Below, in pieces: positions 12,076-31,198 of a stretch of DNA of 64,000 nt. The stretch comes from Nematostella vectensis (lineage: Eukaryota > Cnidaria > Anthozoa > Actiniaria > Edwardsiidae). A model generated the notes under the pieces. That model did no database searches. It saw nothing but the letters and a program-made list of their open reading frames with translations, and had not been told where the DNA came from. Position 1 is the stretch's first letter. Each line of letters opens with the position of its first letter. Position numbers and translations under genes: made by a program. The stretch lies in contig NC_064044.1 of assembly GCF_932526225.1 (NCBI RefSeq), positions 10,844,906 to 10,908,905 on the forward strand. Direction: 5' to 3'.

Positions 12076-13140
12076 AACACAAGTTGAAAAGGATTGTTAA
12101 ACTCCTCTGTGAAACAGAGTGGTCGCGATGACGTTTTGATCGTTAGCCCTTCGCCCTTCGTTTTGTTATTGTTTTAATTCAATATTGGAAGAAAAATTAC
12201 GAGATGGTTATTCAACTGTTCGTTTACCAAAATCAATCTAAACATGTATAAAAGTGGAGGGGAGGGGTGGGTAAGGAACAAAAAAAAAATCATACACGAT
12301 AAAAGCCTGGAAAAAAATGCACGCAGCCCAAACCAAACAGAAAAAATGCGTACAGCGATGCAAAGATTCATGAAACATCTTAGGGACAAGAAAGAAAAAA
12401 TCAAGCACGACTGATACTTCCCCACCCCCTTCACTTTTCTAATGGTACGTCCCTTAGCTTCCCTAATTCAGGCGATGCAAGTAAGTGCTTTCTCATGGTA
12501 TTTTGCTAGGCTAACATGGAAATCTATGTTTCGTTCTGCACGAAATGAATTACGCAACTTGTAACTTGTTTAATAAGTTACGCAACAACACGTAACTAAA
12601 TCCTAAGCGCGGCAAACAATTAAGACGCCAACGGTAACTATACTTTTAAATATGATTTCCAAATATAAACTGTAACTAATTGTGCTATATCTTTACAGAT
12701 TTCGAACCTTCCAACCTACTTGAATCATTAATTGTAATAAACTACAATTTTGGTAAAGATGTTTGAAGCTTTTGATGTAAGACCCGTGCTTAGCGATACA
12801 AACTTTTCCTTTCTTGTATCAATAGTCCAGTCGATCTATGAAAATTTTATTGCCCAGGTGGAACATGTACTAATTGAGATTGCATTTTTTTTACGTTTTA
12901 GCGAAGTGGGTACCCTGTGGTTTTGCTCCGAAATGTAAAATTCACATATTTCAGGATGTTCCACCAAAGCGATTTTTTGGGACTTTTAGTATGTTAACAG
13001 TTGTTCAAAATCCGTTGAGAGAAATTCTATTGCAATTAGTTCCACCTGAAACCAAAGATTGACTGGATTATAAGGGGTGATTTGGACCCTCATAAGTTTG
13101 TGAAAAAGCGAAAACGAGCACAAAGTATCGTTCCGCTTGC
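12076..13140. other. Intergenic, no gene recognised
   Basis: AT-rich sequence with A-runs near 12280-12400. Short open frames in all phases show no recognisable domain or splice structure. No RNA gene was recognised. Confidence 0.5.
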
Positions 13141-13236
13141 TGTCGTCAAAGGGACAGTACAATGTAGAGGGGTTTAAGCCCCTCTGATGACTGTGAATCG
13201 CTTAGGTCGTATCTGTCGTAAGGGTCGTCCCACCGA

Positions 13237-13320
13237 GTTTCCATATAGTCGTAAGGGTCGTGAGGATTATTTTGCAGACGACTGTTATGACCCTTACGAC
13301 TGTTACGACTATATGGAAAC
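13237..13320. repeat. Long hairpin
   Basis: GTTTCCATATAGTCGTAAGG is answered in reverse by CCTTACGACTGTTACGACTATATGGAAAC ending at 13320, with extra CGTAAGGGTCG copies upstream at 13206-13230. A smaller perfect hairpin, GAGGGG/CCCCTC, lies near 13166-13183. Confidence 0.7.
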
Positions 13321-13443
13321 CTTTTGCAGGTGGCATTGTACAAATCACGTTTACTTCTTCAATCTGAAAAATCACTCGAATCTTTAGTAAAGAGTAAGGC
13401 AGTTATCGTAAACCCAGTCATCCGCCGAGTTCATGTAGCAAGC

Positions 13444-13655
13444 CTTAGGGCGCGTTTTTTTTACTCGAGATTCCGGAATGAGAATGATTAGAATAGAAAA
13501 AGCGCGCGTTCGTTTATCCCGCGTTCCCATTCCGGTATGGAATGAAGGCCATTTCACCTATTCTGCTACCTGTAGCAGAATGACTCGAATGCCATTCTAA
13601 ACATTCTTTACCAAACATTCCCATTACAGAATGTATATGAAAAAAACACCCTAAG
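13444..13655. mobile_element. MITE with CTTAGGG termini
   Basis: Termini CTTAGGGCGCGTTTTTTT and AAAAAACACCCTAAG are inverted repeats enclosing about 210 bp, with internal GGAATG/CATTCC inverted motifs. No coding sequence. A target duplication could not be fixed with confidence. Confidence 0.65.
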
Positions 13656-15480
13656 TTTCGCTAGATGGGAAGGTTTTTTTTTCATTTGTACAAGCCGAAT
13701 CCCACCTCCTTGTTACGCCGTTGATTCCAGTATCCGGTATTAATAAAGTGCAGTGCACACTTTTTAACTTTCCATTTTCTATTTCATCTCCTGTCTAATC
13801 ATTCTTAGCTTGTTAGTTCTTAATTCGTGTAACTACTGGGTATTCATGCAAAATATTGCATTCAATGGGGCCGGGATAAAGTAAATAAAATAAAATTGGA
13901 AATAAGGAGATTAACATCTGTCCCGAGAAAGGGAAGAAAAGAAACGGTCGATAATAAGCGATTTGTCAGCGATCTTTTCGGGCTAGTGCGTTATAACAAT
14001 TTGCCTTATTAGAGATGTCAAGATAAGCGTTTTACGTGTCAACAAACTGTTATTCTTTGCAAACAGGAATCGACTAATCGATGCGACTTCATTTACACAA
14101 GCAGACATATAGGAAACCAAAATTTAACAAAACCAACACCCCCGCGTTATCACCCCCAAAGTTATTGTCAAACATCATGGATCATTTCAGAGTACATATT
14201 GTCAAGTTAGTCAGAAGTGCAGTGCATTGTAATAATAATATCAATGATATGAAATTCTAATTTTGTGAAGCTGTTCATAGGCTAATAATGACGTTAAAAT
14301 TATAACTTTCGATACAGAAAACCATTACAGATTAAAAAAGTATCAAATTCCGTACATTTAGATCTAAAGACTAGATATAACTGTAAAATAAGACCTAAAT
14401 GAAAGAAGACTGTCAAAAGAAAATTAATTGTCTTTCAGCCTATATTGAATAAATATGAACCCACCGGGTAGCAATTTATATTTGATCATATATCGACATT
14501 ATAACAGTATAAGATTATTAAAGGACTGTAGTGTATGAGCTCAAAGATATATACCACTTACTGCACGTCTTGAAATGTTACCCTCTGTTTCTGACCGTTG
14601 GAAAAGTCTTGGTCACTTTAACTGCCGGATGTATCATAAGATACTTGATAAACTCGGCGTTGGTGTGTCGTTTGTTTGTTTAGTTCTCGAAAACGCGTAT
14701 TCGAGTGAGCGGTTGAATAGACCCAACCAGTCAAAGGCAATGAAGACAGATCAACAGTACGATACAGTGGAAGTAAGGCGAGACGTGTTGTTGACCCACG
14801 AGAGCAAAACTTAGAGAAGCCAAAGCACGGAGTCGACAAGGTCGCGAGTGCAAAAAATAGTCATGTAGCGAAGATGGAATTGCGAGCAAGTTAAATTACT
14901 GTCTTCGGTGCTTCTTTTTCAGTTTCTGGTCTGCATCACGCTAAGTGGAAATCCGAACTAAACGAGGGCTTCCGCTTGCTGAAGCTCACTAGTTTCTAGA
15001 CCTGTCTCGATCAAGGTGAATCCGTGTTTCCGTCACGCATTGCGTGTCTTAAAACATTGCATGACGTAAAACTACTCATCTTCCGCTCCAATGATTAAGG
15101 CCCCCGAATGGTCCCCCGAAATTTCGATGAGCTCGCAGTTTTCGGCTAATGCTCGCATGCTCGCGCATTTTTTTCCGCCTCTCTGAAAATGGTCTCCGTC
15201 TCGCATAAAAACAAGGGTGCTCGGAAGCTCGCAAGTGCTCGCCAAAGACCATCCGGGGGCCCTATGATTCGTGGTCATAGCGGCGAAATACTTATTCCAA
15301 CTAACAGACTAACGGAGGAATATGGCTATGGGTTTCTAGACGACTACACAAAAATAACCTTTTGGTAAGAACGTCCAGCATGAGATTTCACCCAATTCTA
15401 AGAACATGCCGATGGTCAGATAGAAGCTATATAATTTTCTCGTTTGAGTGATAAAAATATAAAATAAGTTTTCATACTCA
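13656..15480. other. Intergenic, no gene recognised
   Basis: AT-rich spacer without a recognisable gene or element. A weak inverted pair (GGCCCCCGAATGGTC near 15099 and GACCATCCGGGGGCC near 15247) encloses about 150 bp. Confidence 0.4.
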
Positions 15481-15489
15481 GGACAGTGT

Positions 15490-15575
15490 TTCAGGGGGTG
15501 TGGCACTGAGAGTCTGTGACCCCCTCAAAATTTTCGAAAACTACAAGAAAATTACCAGTGTGGAACGTGGCTGGA
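15490..15575. repeat. Dispersed G/C-tract repeat fragment
   Basis: Partial copy of a family better seen at 16930-17105 and, inverted, at 22050-22225. The shared core is ACAAGAAAATTACCAGT next to CCCCC tracts. Confidence 0.55.
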
Positions 15576-16107
15576 TAACTAAGAAAGGGGGATAATCAAA
15601 TGTGGGGCACGGGTGAGTAAGGAATATGGAAATGACCGATAACTAAGAAAGGGAGATAATCAAAGGGGGGCACGGGTGAGCATGGAATATGGAAATGACT
15701 GATAGCTAAGAAAGGGGGATAATCAAAGGGAGGCACGGGTGAGCAAGGAATATGGAAATGACCAATAACTAAGAAAGGGGGGTAATCAAAGGGGGGCACG
15801 GGTGAGTAAGGAATATGGAAATGACCGATAACTAAGAAAGGGGGATAATCAAAGGGGGGCACGGGTGAGCAAGGAATATGGAAATGACCGATAACTAAGA
15901 AAGGGGGATAATAAAAGGGGGGCACGGGTGAGCAAGGAATATGTAAATGACCAATAACTAAGAAAGGGGGATAATAAAAAGGGGGCACGGGTGAGCAAGG
16001 AATATGGAAATGACCGATACTTAGAAAGGGGGATAATTAAAGGGGGCACAGGTGAGTAAGGAATATGGAAATGACCGATAACTAAGAAAAGGGGATAATA
16101 AAATTGG
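15573..16107. repeat. 63-bp minisatellite, about 8.5 copies
   Basis: Unit of about 63 bp with GGGCACGGGTGAGCAAGGAA and GATAACTAAGAAAGGGG. Because 63 is a multiple of three, it gives a long periodic open frame on the minus strand (21-residue period). That is a by-product of the repeat, not evidence of a protein. Confidence 0.9.
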
Positions 16108-16109
16108 TT

Positions 16110-16929
16110 AAAGCCAAGCTCAAAGTTCTGTTGGCTACCAGAGGGGTGATCATGCCCGAGCGAGCAGCGCGCTAAAATATCGATTCTCATACCGCTTTAT
16201 TAGCCAATCAGAATGCAGGGTTTGTTACCGTGACCGCTAAAAAAATATCAAGAAATATAAGGCAATCAACACGGAAGAACAATGCGTCGGCTCATCCTTA
16301 CTCGAAACCCTCGCTTCGGCCTCCCATTTTCGGAATTATTTGATCCACCCCTGCTCACCGTTTTAACCTGGCCGCAACAACAACAACAAAAAAGACAAAA
16401 ATGCATCCTCACCCTTGCTTAGGTGAGCAAGTAAAATAAAACAAAACCCCATTCATATTCCAGGCAGCATAATATGTAGTGGTTTTTTTATATAAAGTTA
16501 TGCTATACCCTTATAGCTTTTATACAAAAATATACTCTTTTAACAGACACTTGATGCGGGTGCCCTGTTATGACAGACACATCTCTTGCATTGGTGAGAC
16601 AACACTTCCTAGAAATAGGCGGGCTTCCCATACAGATCTCGTAATGGTACCATGATGCAATAAACTTCTTCCCATTTGCATAGATCATTGTATCACAAAT
16701 AACAAATTTCCCATTTCAACCATCATAGCCCAAAATAAAAATTACAAGAATGTTCAATTTTACATTACTTTATTTTTAAGGTCCCCCCTCATTAATTAAA
16801 GTCACAAATATGAATTGTTTTTAAAGACCCTGAGTCTACTGGTGGTCTATTGGATGAAGGTATAGTGTATAGTGCACAGAGATTGTGTAACTGTACTCTG
16901 GGGTTCCCCCTTTCAACCACATCGCAAAC
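16110..16929. other. Intergenic, no gene recognised
   Basis: No open frame with domain features and no clear repeat. Confidence 0.4.
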
Positions 16930-17105
16930 TTCAGGGCCGTAGCAGGGGGCCGGGCACAGGGGGTACAGTATGTGCTGCCCCCAAATTTTCCAAAAAAAAT
17001 ATAAGAAAATTACCAGTAGGGGCCCGGCTGTGCATCCAATATTTTCTTAATGTTTCTGTATTGCACACCTCCCCCCACCCCCAATCTTAAGTGGCCTGCT
17101 ACGGC
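16930..17105 (+). repeat. Dispersed repeat, copy 2
   Basis: Begins CAGGGCCGTAGCAGGGG and ends CTGCTACGGCTCTTA, so the ends are short inverted repeats around CCCCC/GGGGG tracts. An inverted relative lies at 22050-22225. Confidence 0.65.
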
Positions 17106-17477
17106 TCTTACCTTTTATGTTTAGTAACCATTACTAGAATATACAACGACCAGCTTTTTCTTATAACTTTTAAAAACTAAAACCTGTGGTGAAATCCCAA
17201 GCTATGCAGAAGCATAGCTTCTGCATAAGCAGAATAAATGACACAGACAATGATAAAGACAAGAATGGAAACTACCTTCTTGCTTGAGGCCACAGCTCAT
17301 TGTATATTAACACAGGGGTGAGCTAGATTCATGATGCCGCAACTTGAGCCAAGCAAATGTTCTATTAAACGCATGTGCTGATTCTGCTGACCAATCAAGC
17401 AAGCACATGAAATTGAAATGTTTTGTTGGTGTCTGTTGTGGTACAACGGTCTTTGGTTGCCATATACGCTTGTCTCT

Positions 17478-17483
17478 TTTATT
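17478..17483 (-). terminator. AATAAA poly(A) signal of POLR3K
   Basis: AATAAA on the minus strand, 44 bp past the POLR3K stop codon, a normal spacing for a short 3' UTR. Confidence 0.6.
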
Positions 17484-17527
17484 CTATTGAATTTAGAATA
17501 AAAATAGGTTGTTCCCCTTACATATTC

Positions 17528-19778
17528 TTATTCCTTCCATCTATTGCCGCAGCTACAGCACTTGTAGAATGTAGTCATGGGTTCGTCTGCAGAGCGTGTT
17601 TGAATCTGCATGAAGTATGCTCGGTTGTGGTCGCACTTTGGACAGCGCTCTAATAACAAAACAATAATCAGCACCTTATGCAAGGAAAAAAAAAAACACT
17701 AAACTGCCTTGGTGGTTTTTAACATTTTATTTGGGAATATAAGAGCTAATGATAAGGTATTATTTTGGATTATTTAGAGTAAGGTATTATTTTAGGTTGG
17801 AACTTTTCGCCCTAGGTATCTTTTTTTTACTGTTGTATTACATTTTTTTTATCATGTTTACAATCAGTTACCTCCCTGAAATGTAATGCTTTCTGATGGA
17901 TCAAGCTTTTTAGTGTGAGGAAAATATCATCTGAGCATGGGAAGATATTCAATTTCAAAAAGGAAAGAAATAGAAAACCTATTTATAAGAACCCCCTCCT
18001 ACCCTCAGTAGAGTCAACATTCTCCCATGCAGACTTTCCACCAAGAACGTCATCAACCTCCTTTAGCTTGGGGTACTTCTTACTTGACACCTAAACATCC
18101 AACAAGTTTTAATTGTTGAAAGCGCTATCCCAAGTATTCACAAATGTGTAAGATAAAAATAAATTTTTAGCTAGATATGATATACTGTATAAGCAAAGTA
18201 CATTGGTGACGCTTCCTATCATTGCGTTATTAGCTAGAACGGCTCTGTACAGACTGAGCAAGGGGGTCACAATTTACCCCAGGGCTATCAATTCTCACTT
18301 CCAGCATGAGAATCATGCATTTAAAAGACACACTCTCAAGCTAATATACACATTTCTCACGTTGTCAACAACATTTTTTCACCTGCTTGAAATGTTATCT
18401 AGAGAGTGTCAGGTGTAGGCCTTTATATTTTTACTTTGGCTTACCACACATGATATTTTGAAGGGCCTATATAGTTCATATTCGCATCGCTGATTGGTGC
18501 AAATATTTCCAGTAATTTCAAGTTAAATCACTTTTAATTTTTGATTGGTCTTCAGTTAAGGAACTCTTGAATTAAACCATTTCATGGGTAAAAATTTATA
18601 GATGGGAACCTCTATACCCCCTCCCCTCTTTCACTCTTACAACACTCAGCACTAAGGACGTTTCATGGAAACCTCACTCTTTGAGAAAATTCTAACTTGA
18701 GAGGTCTGTTACCCTCTTCACTTACCCTTTAAGGCAACCTGTTATTTTTCCCTCAGATCAGATCAGGGATCAGTTGGGAGATTAATATTCAGAATTTATT
18801 ATGATAATTATTATTAGAACCATGTACCATATTTCCTTAGGTATAATACACACTTTTTTCATGCGAGAATAACCTTCTAAAATTGGGATGCGTATTATAC
18901 ACGAAACTTCTTGTTTGAGATGTAAAAAAACTGCATAATAATTAAAACAATAGTTAGCTCTTGAGTATTTCAATCTGCGAGAAGTTAGGCCGCATGGCAT
19001 TGTTTTGACATATCGAATCAAAATCAACAAAAAAGTCTGTCGCGCATGCTGTGAAGGACTCAGACGGAAGGAGTCTACTTGTTTTCTGTCGAATCCGTTG
19101 TATCACAACCCGCATTTTCAAAACAAGATTTGCTTTGGTTTTCTGTTCCATCAGTAAAACCATTCTGAGCCAATCAGAGTCTCGCTTTGTGCACTTCCCT
19201 GGCTATCCTCTGGACGAAAACCAGACAGTGTTGCGACAGAAAGCCAGGTAACTGCACTAGGTGAGAGATGGCAAGAATCTGATTGGCTTAGAATAATTTG
19301 ACTGGCGGAACAGAAAATCCCAAAAGACAAAAACAAATCGATGTTTTGAAAATGCAGAATTGCGATACAACGGATTCGGCAGTAAAATGTCTTCAACAGT
19401 TGCTATTAAAGCGGCTTCCCTCAACCTCGCTCCTTCAACCCTCCCCCCTACGAAATTTAAGAAATAAGCCCCCCCCCCCCCCTTCCACCCAACACAACAT
19501 AACACCTATCGTAGCACATATACAGAAGCTTCTAGCCGCGTTCACTTTATAATTATGCCATTTGAGTCTTCCCACAAGTGCTTGCTTAGTGATTAAACAC
19601 GCAAAAAAACATTGCTCCCATTCTACCTTTCCGCGTGTTATAACAATAAAAAAGTACTTACCTTTTTCGCGATATTATGAACATATGGACATGTCTGACA
19701 AGCGAACCTGTAGGCCGACGGACCCGTGCCTTCCTCCACCACCAGCACATTAGCGCAAGACGGGCAAAACAACAACAT
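17528..19778 (-). CDS. POLR3K: RNA polymerase III subunit RPC10 (TFIIS-like)
   Basis: Small Pol III subunit that stimulates RNA cleavage during proofreading and termination; nuclear. Exons on the minus strand: 19778-19662 (39 codons from ATG), 18090-18003, 17649-17528. Donors and acceptors are GT-AG and phases agree (0, then 1). The product is 108 aa, the same length as the human protein as remembered. Seen: N-terminal zinc ribbon (CPSC at 5-8, CQTC at 27-30); linker with [14 protein letters not shown] and WENVDST; C-terminal TFIIS-type ribbon with CPKC (71-74), the acidic loop [15 protein letters not shown] and a closing C-x2-C (99, 102). The catalytic acidic pair of the loop (ADE) is intact. 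It stands head-to-head with the P450 gene, 618 bp between start codons. Intron 1 holds a foldback element. The exons are short and easily missed by simple ORF calling. Confidence 0.96.
19050..19400. mobile_element. Foldback element in POLR3K intron 1
   Basis: The arm at 19075-19185 (GTCGAATCCGTTGTATCAC, GAGCCAATCAGAGTC) is repeated in reverse complement at 19270-19390 (GAATCTGATTGGCTTAG, GATACAACGGATTC). It is a non-coding MITE-like palindrome of about 350 bp. Confidence 0.8.
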
Positions 19779-19823
19779 AACACGCGCTCTTCTCTCTCTT
19801 TCTTTCTCGGCAAAAACACAAAA

Positions 19824-19836
19824 CCAATATGGCGGC
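19824..19836 (-). promoter_or_regulatory. YY1-like site upstream of POLR3K
   Basis: CCAATATGGCGGC; its reverse complement GCCGCCATATTGG resembles the YY1 consensus common in housekeeping promoters. It lies 46 bp upstream of the POLR3K start codon, inside the shared divergent interval. Confidence 0.4.
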
Positions 19837-20283
19837 TTGTGTAACCAGGCCTTCTACTTGGATACCTGTGTTGCCAAAAAAGAGATAAACTTGAAAAAAA
19901 AAATGGATTTACTGAATCACCTATTCCTATAGAAAGTAATATAAGAAAATTTATCATTCAGACCCATATTTCCCCCCTTTTTTTTTATTAAAGAAGCACC
20001 ATGCACAAGGGCTCCCTGTGTTAAATTCTGGCAGTGCATTCTTTCCCAGAGCTCCTCCGCTATTCTGGGAACGAGTGTCTGGCAGTGTAACCTTGAATGT
20101 CCTTGGATGACATTGAAAGACGTCTAAATTTTGAAATTGACCGAAGATATAACTCCAACGTTAGTGAAATATATTCGAGACTTAAATATTAATTAAAAAT
20201 AACTTTTGAGGGGTATTCATTTGCAAAAATCTTGTTAAAATACGGCATGTTTTCTATTGTTTTTATTAATACGCAAGCGTTCT

Positions 20284-20337
20284 AGGTCAGAGCCTCGCTT
20301 TAATGCGACCTTGGTTAAACTTCCATCTCTATATAAA
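20284..20337 (+). promoter_or_regulatory. P450 promoter: AGGTCA half-site and TATA box
   Basis: TATATAAA at 20330-20337 lies about 60 bp before the start codon. AGGTCA at 20284-20289, a nuclear-receptor half-site, is 41 bp further upstream. The block from here to the ATG is conserved in the second P450 copy (GGGTCA 31145-31150, TATAAAAA at 31191). Confidence 0.55.
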
Positions 20338-20396
20338 CAAACCGATCGCTGTGATCTCGTCAGAACTGTACATCTCTTCTAACAAAACTGCTCATA

Positions 20397-28778
<8,382 letters not shown>

Positions 28779-29310
28779 ACAGAGAGTGCGCACAGAAGCA
28801 AGGGCTTTAGGAATAGATAAAAGGCACGACATATGATTTAGAATTGTGGGACTAAGCAGCAGGGATGTAAAAGTTTTTGAAAAAAAGTAGTTTATATTTA
28901 GATAGAAACGGGAATTCACTCAAATTTTTTAAGCCCAAATTGGCAATTAACCTCGTTTTAGAGTGTTAAGTTTAACAAACGTTTTTGCAAAGCAATACGC
29001 TAAAGTTTATAATCTTAGAAAGTCTTGAGAAAAACATCCAATTTATTAACTACTCTATGGCCTACATTCATACTCACTCGTTACCATAGATTTAGAATGT
29101 CTTTTAAATGGAATTGTACAAAGAATGACACAAAACTCAAACCTCTTTTTTTGGCTAAATTTTCTTGATATTGCCAACCAGAAAGGTCACGTATAACCTT
29201 TTAGTATTTACCGAGACACCGGAATCTCTGAAAATTGCCCGGAATGTGAATATTATGTTATTATAGTTGGTGCAATCATATAGTGCAATCAAAATATCAA
29301 ATAAGCGCCC
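28779..29310. other. 3' flank of P450 copy A
   Basis: The first 140 bp resemble the region after copy B's stop (38441-38590), marking the right side of the duplicated block. The rest is AT-rich with no gene seen. Confidence 0.6.
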
Positions 29311-30320
29311 CCCCGCCCTCCCAACAATAGAAAGAAAGAAAAATAGAAGATGAAATGCGAGTGTTTAATTTCTTAATTCTAAAGTAATTGCCTCGCTTCA
29401 AACATTCCACGCTCCGATTTAGCCCCACCTACCCCGCGCTTATTTTCTTTGTGCCCTGCGTGCAAAGTCAAATTAGCCCCCCCCCCCCCCCGCCATCCCA
29501 AAAATAGAAAGAAAAAAAAAGAGAAGATGAAATGCGAGTGTTTAATTTCTAAATTCTAAAGTAATTGCCTCGCTTCAAACATTCCACGCTCCGATTTAGC
29601 CCCACCTACCCCGCGCTTATTTTCTTTGTGCCCTGCGTGCAAAGTCAAATTAGCCCCCCCCCCCCCCCCCCCCCCGCCATCCCAAAAATAGAAAGAAAGA
29701 AAAATAGAAGATGAAATGCGAGTGTTTAATTTCTAAATTCTAAAGTAATTGCCTCGCTTCAAACATTCCACGCTCCGGTTTAGCCCCACCTACCCCGCGC
29801 TTATTTTCTTTGTGCCCTGCGTGCAAAGTCAAATTAGGCCTAGATACATAATTCCGGGGTTTTTTCAGGATTTTTAGAGTCAAACGGGATTTTTAAAAGA
29901 TCTAAGGATTTTTAAAAAAAATCAGGATTTTAAGAAAATTATTTAGGGTTTTAAGGTAAAATTCCTACCAAATGCTGCCGATTTTCGGTAGAAATGTGAT
30001 TCTTTCAAATAGACCGATCGTCAATAACCCAAACATTCCACGCTCCGATTTAGCCCCACCTACCCCGCGCTTATTTTCTTTGTGCCCTGCGTGCAAAGTC
30101 AAATTAGGCCTAGATACATAATTCCGGGTTTTTTTCAGGATTTTTAGAGTCAAACGGGATTTTTAAAAGATCTAAAGATTTTTAAAAAATTTCAGGATTT
30201 AAAAAAAATTATTTAAGGTTTTGGGTAAAATTCCTACCAAATGCCGCCGATTTCCGGTAGAAATGTGATTCTTTCAAATAAACCGATCGTCAATAACCCT
30301 GTCAATAACCTTGCTTGGCT
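29311..30320. repeat. Tandem and nested repeats between the P450 copies
   Basis: Three units of about 177-184 bp (AACATTCCACGCTCCG at about 29400, 29577 and 29762) joined by poly-C tracts of different length. A second repeat block follows: AGATACATAATTCCGGG and ATTTTTAGAGTCAAACGGG at about 29842 and 30112, with a fourth AACATTCCACGCTCCG near 30030. Confidence 0.85.
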
Positions 30321-31100
30321 ATTTAAACACTTTCATACAAAAAGTACCGGTCAGCTGCTTTGGCAATATTCCCAGAATGCCTTGTTGGCCGGTTGGCTTG
30401 TTTGCTTCACTGGTAGGAGAGTCAGTATTTATATAGAAATTAGGTTAAATTGTAAAACATGTGTAAATCGTGGAAAGTTATTTCTTTCGATGCGAATAAT
30501 GCTGAATTGCGCATCATACATACACTATAAATAAATAAAACAACATAAAGATATATTTCTTAGGGAGGAATGGCATATTTATGGAAGAAAAACAATAAGA
30601 AAATTCGAGATTTTTTTGGGAGAAATCGGGATTTTCAGACATTTTTGGGATTCACGGTAACTCTTATTTTGGATATATCAACAAGCAAGAGTGTTTTCTT
30701 AAAAAAAAGTTTTGGGAGAGTAGCTTATAAAGAGAAGGGGCATATTTCAAAATCTCCTTTTCCGCCGATTTGACCCTAGGTTTTAATGCTAAATAGAGAA
30801 GAAGAAAGGGAGAAAGTTGCATCCTCGTCTTGTAGTGGTGGTGAAAGGGAAACGAATGAGTAAAATGGCCCCATACTCTAACGTACTAGAACACAGACCG
30901 AGAGCTTGGGAGAGATCGCAATTTTATGTTGACTAAAAAATAGAGCGATTTGGGAGTTTGTTTTTGTTTTTAAGGTTGTAGCCCAATATTGGAGAGCGAT
31001 TTCAAAGTTAGAATTCGATAATAGACTTTAATTTGAAAGTTGGAGTTTGATAACAGATTGCAATTTGATAGTTGAAGTCGCAAAGTAAAATTCAAAACTA
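30320..31100. other. Spacer between P450 copies
   Basis: AT-rich, no gene recognised. About 30840-30920 resembles sequence near 27550-27600 in copy A intron 12 (GGGAAACGAATGAGTAAA). Confidence 0.45.
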
Positions 31101-31144
31101 AACTTCACGCGTGACCGGCCTGGGCTTCCGTAGCAAAGCGTTCA

Positions 31145-31198
31145 GGGTCAGAGCCTCGTTTCAATGCGCCCTTGACTGAACTTCTATCTCTATAAAAA
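31145..31198 (+). promoter_or_regulatory. Promoter of P450 copy B
   Basis: GGGTCA at 31145-31150 and TATAAAAA at 31191-31198, in the same arrangement as copy A, followed by the shared CAAACCGATCGCTGT block. Confidence 0.5.

Noticed and set aside
15596..16190. Long minus-strand open frames with a 21-residue period
   Set aside because: Product of a 63-bp minisatellite whose unit is a multiple of three; no start context, splice sites or domain.
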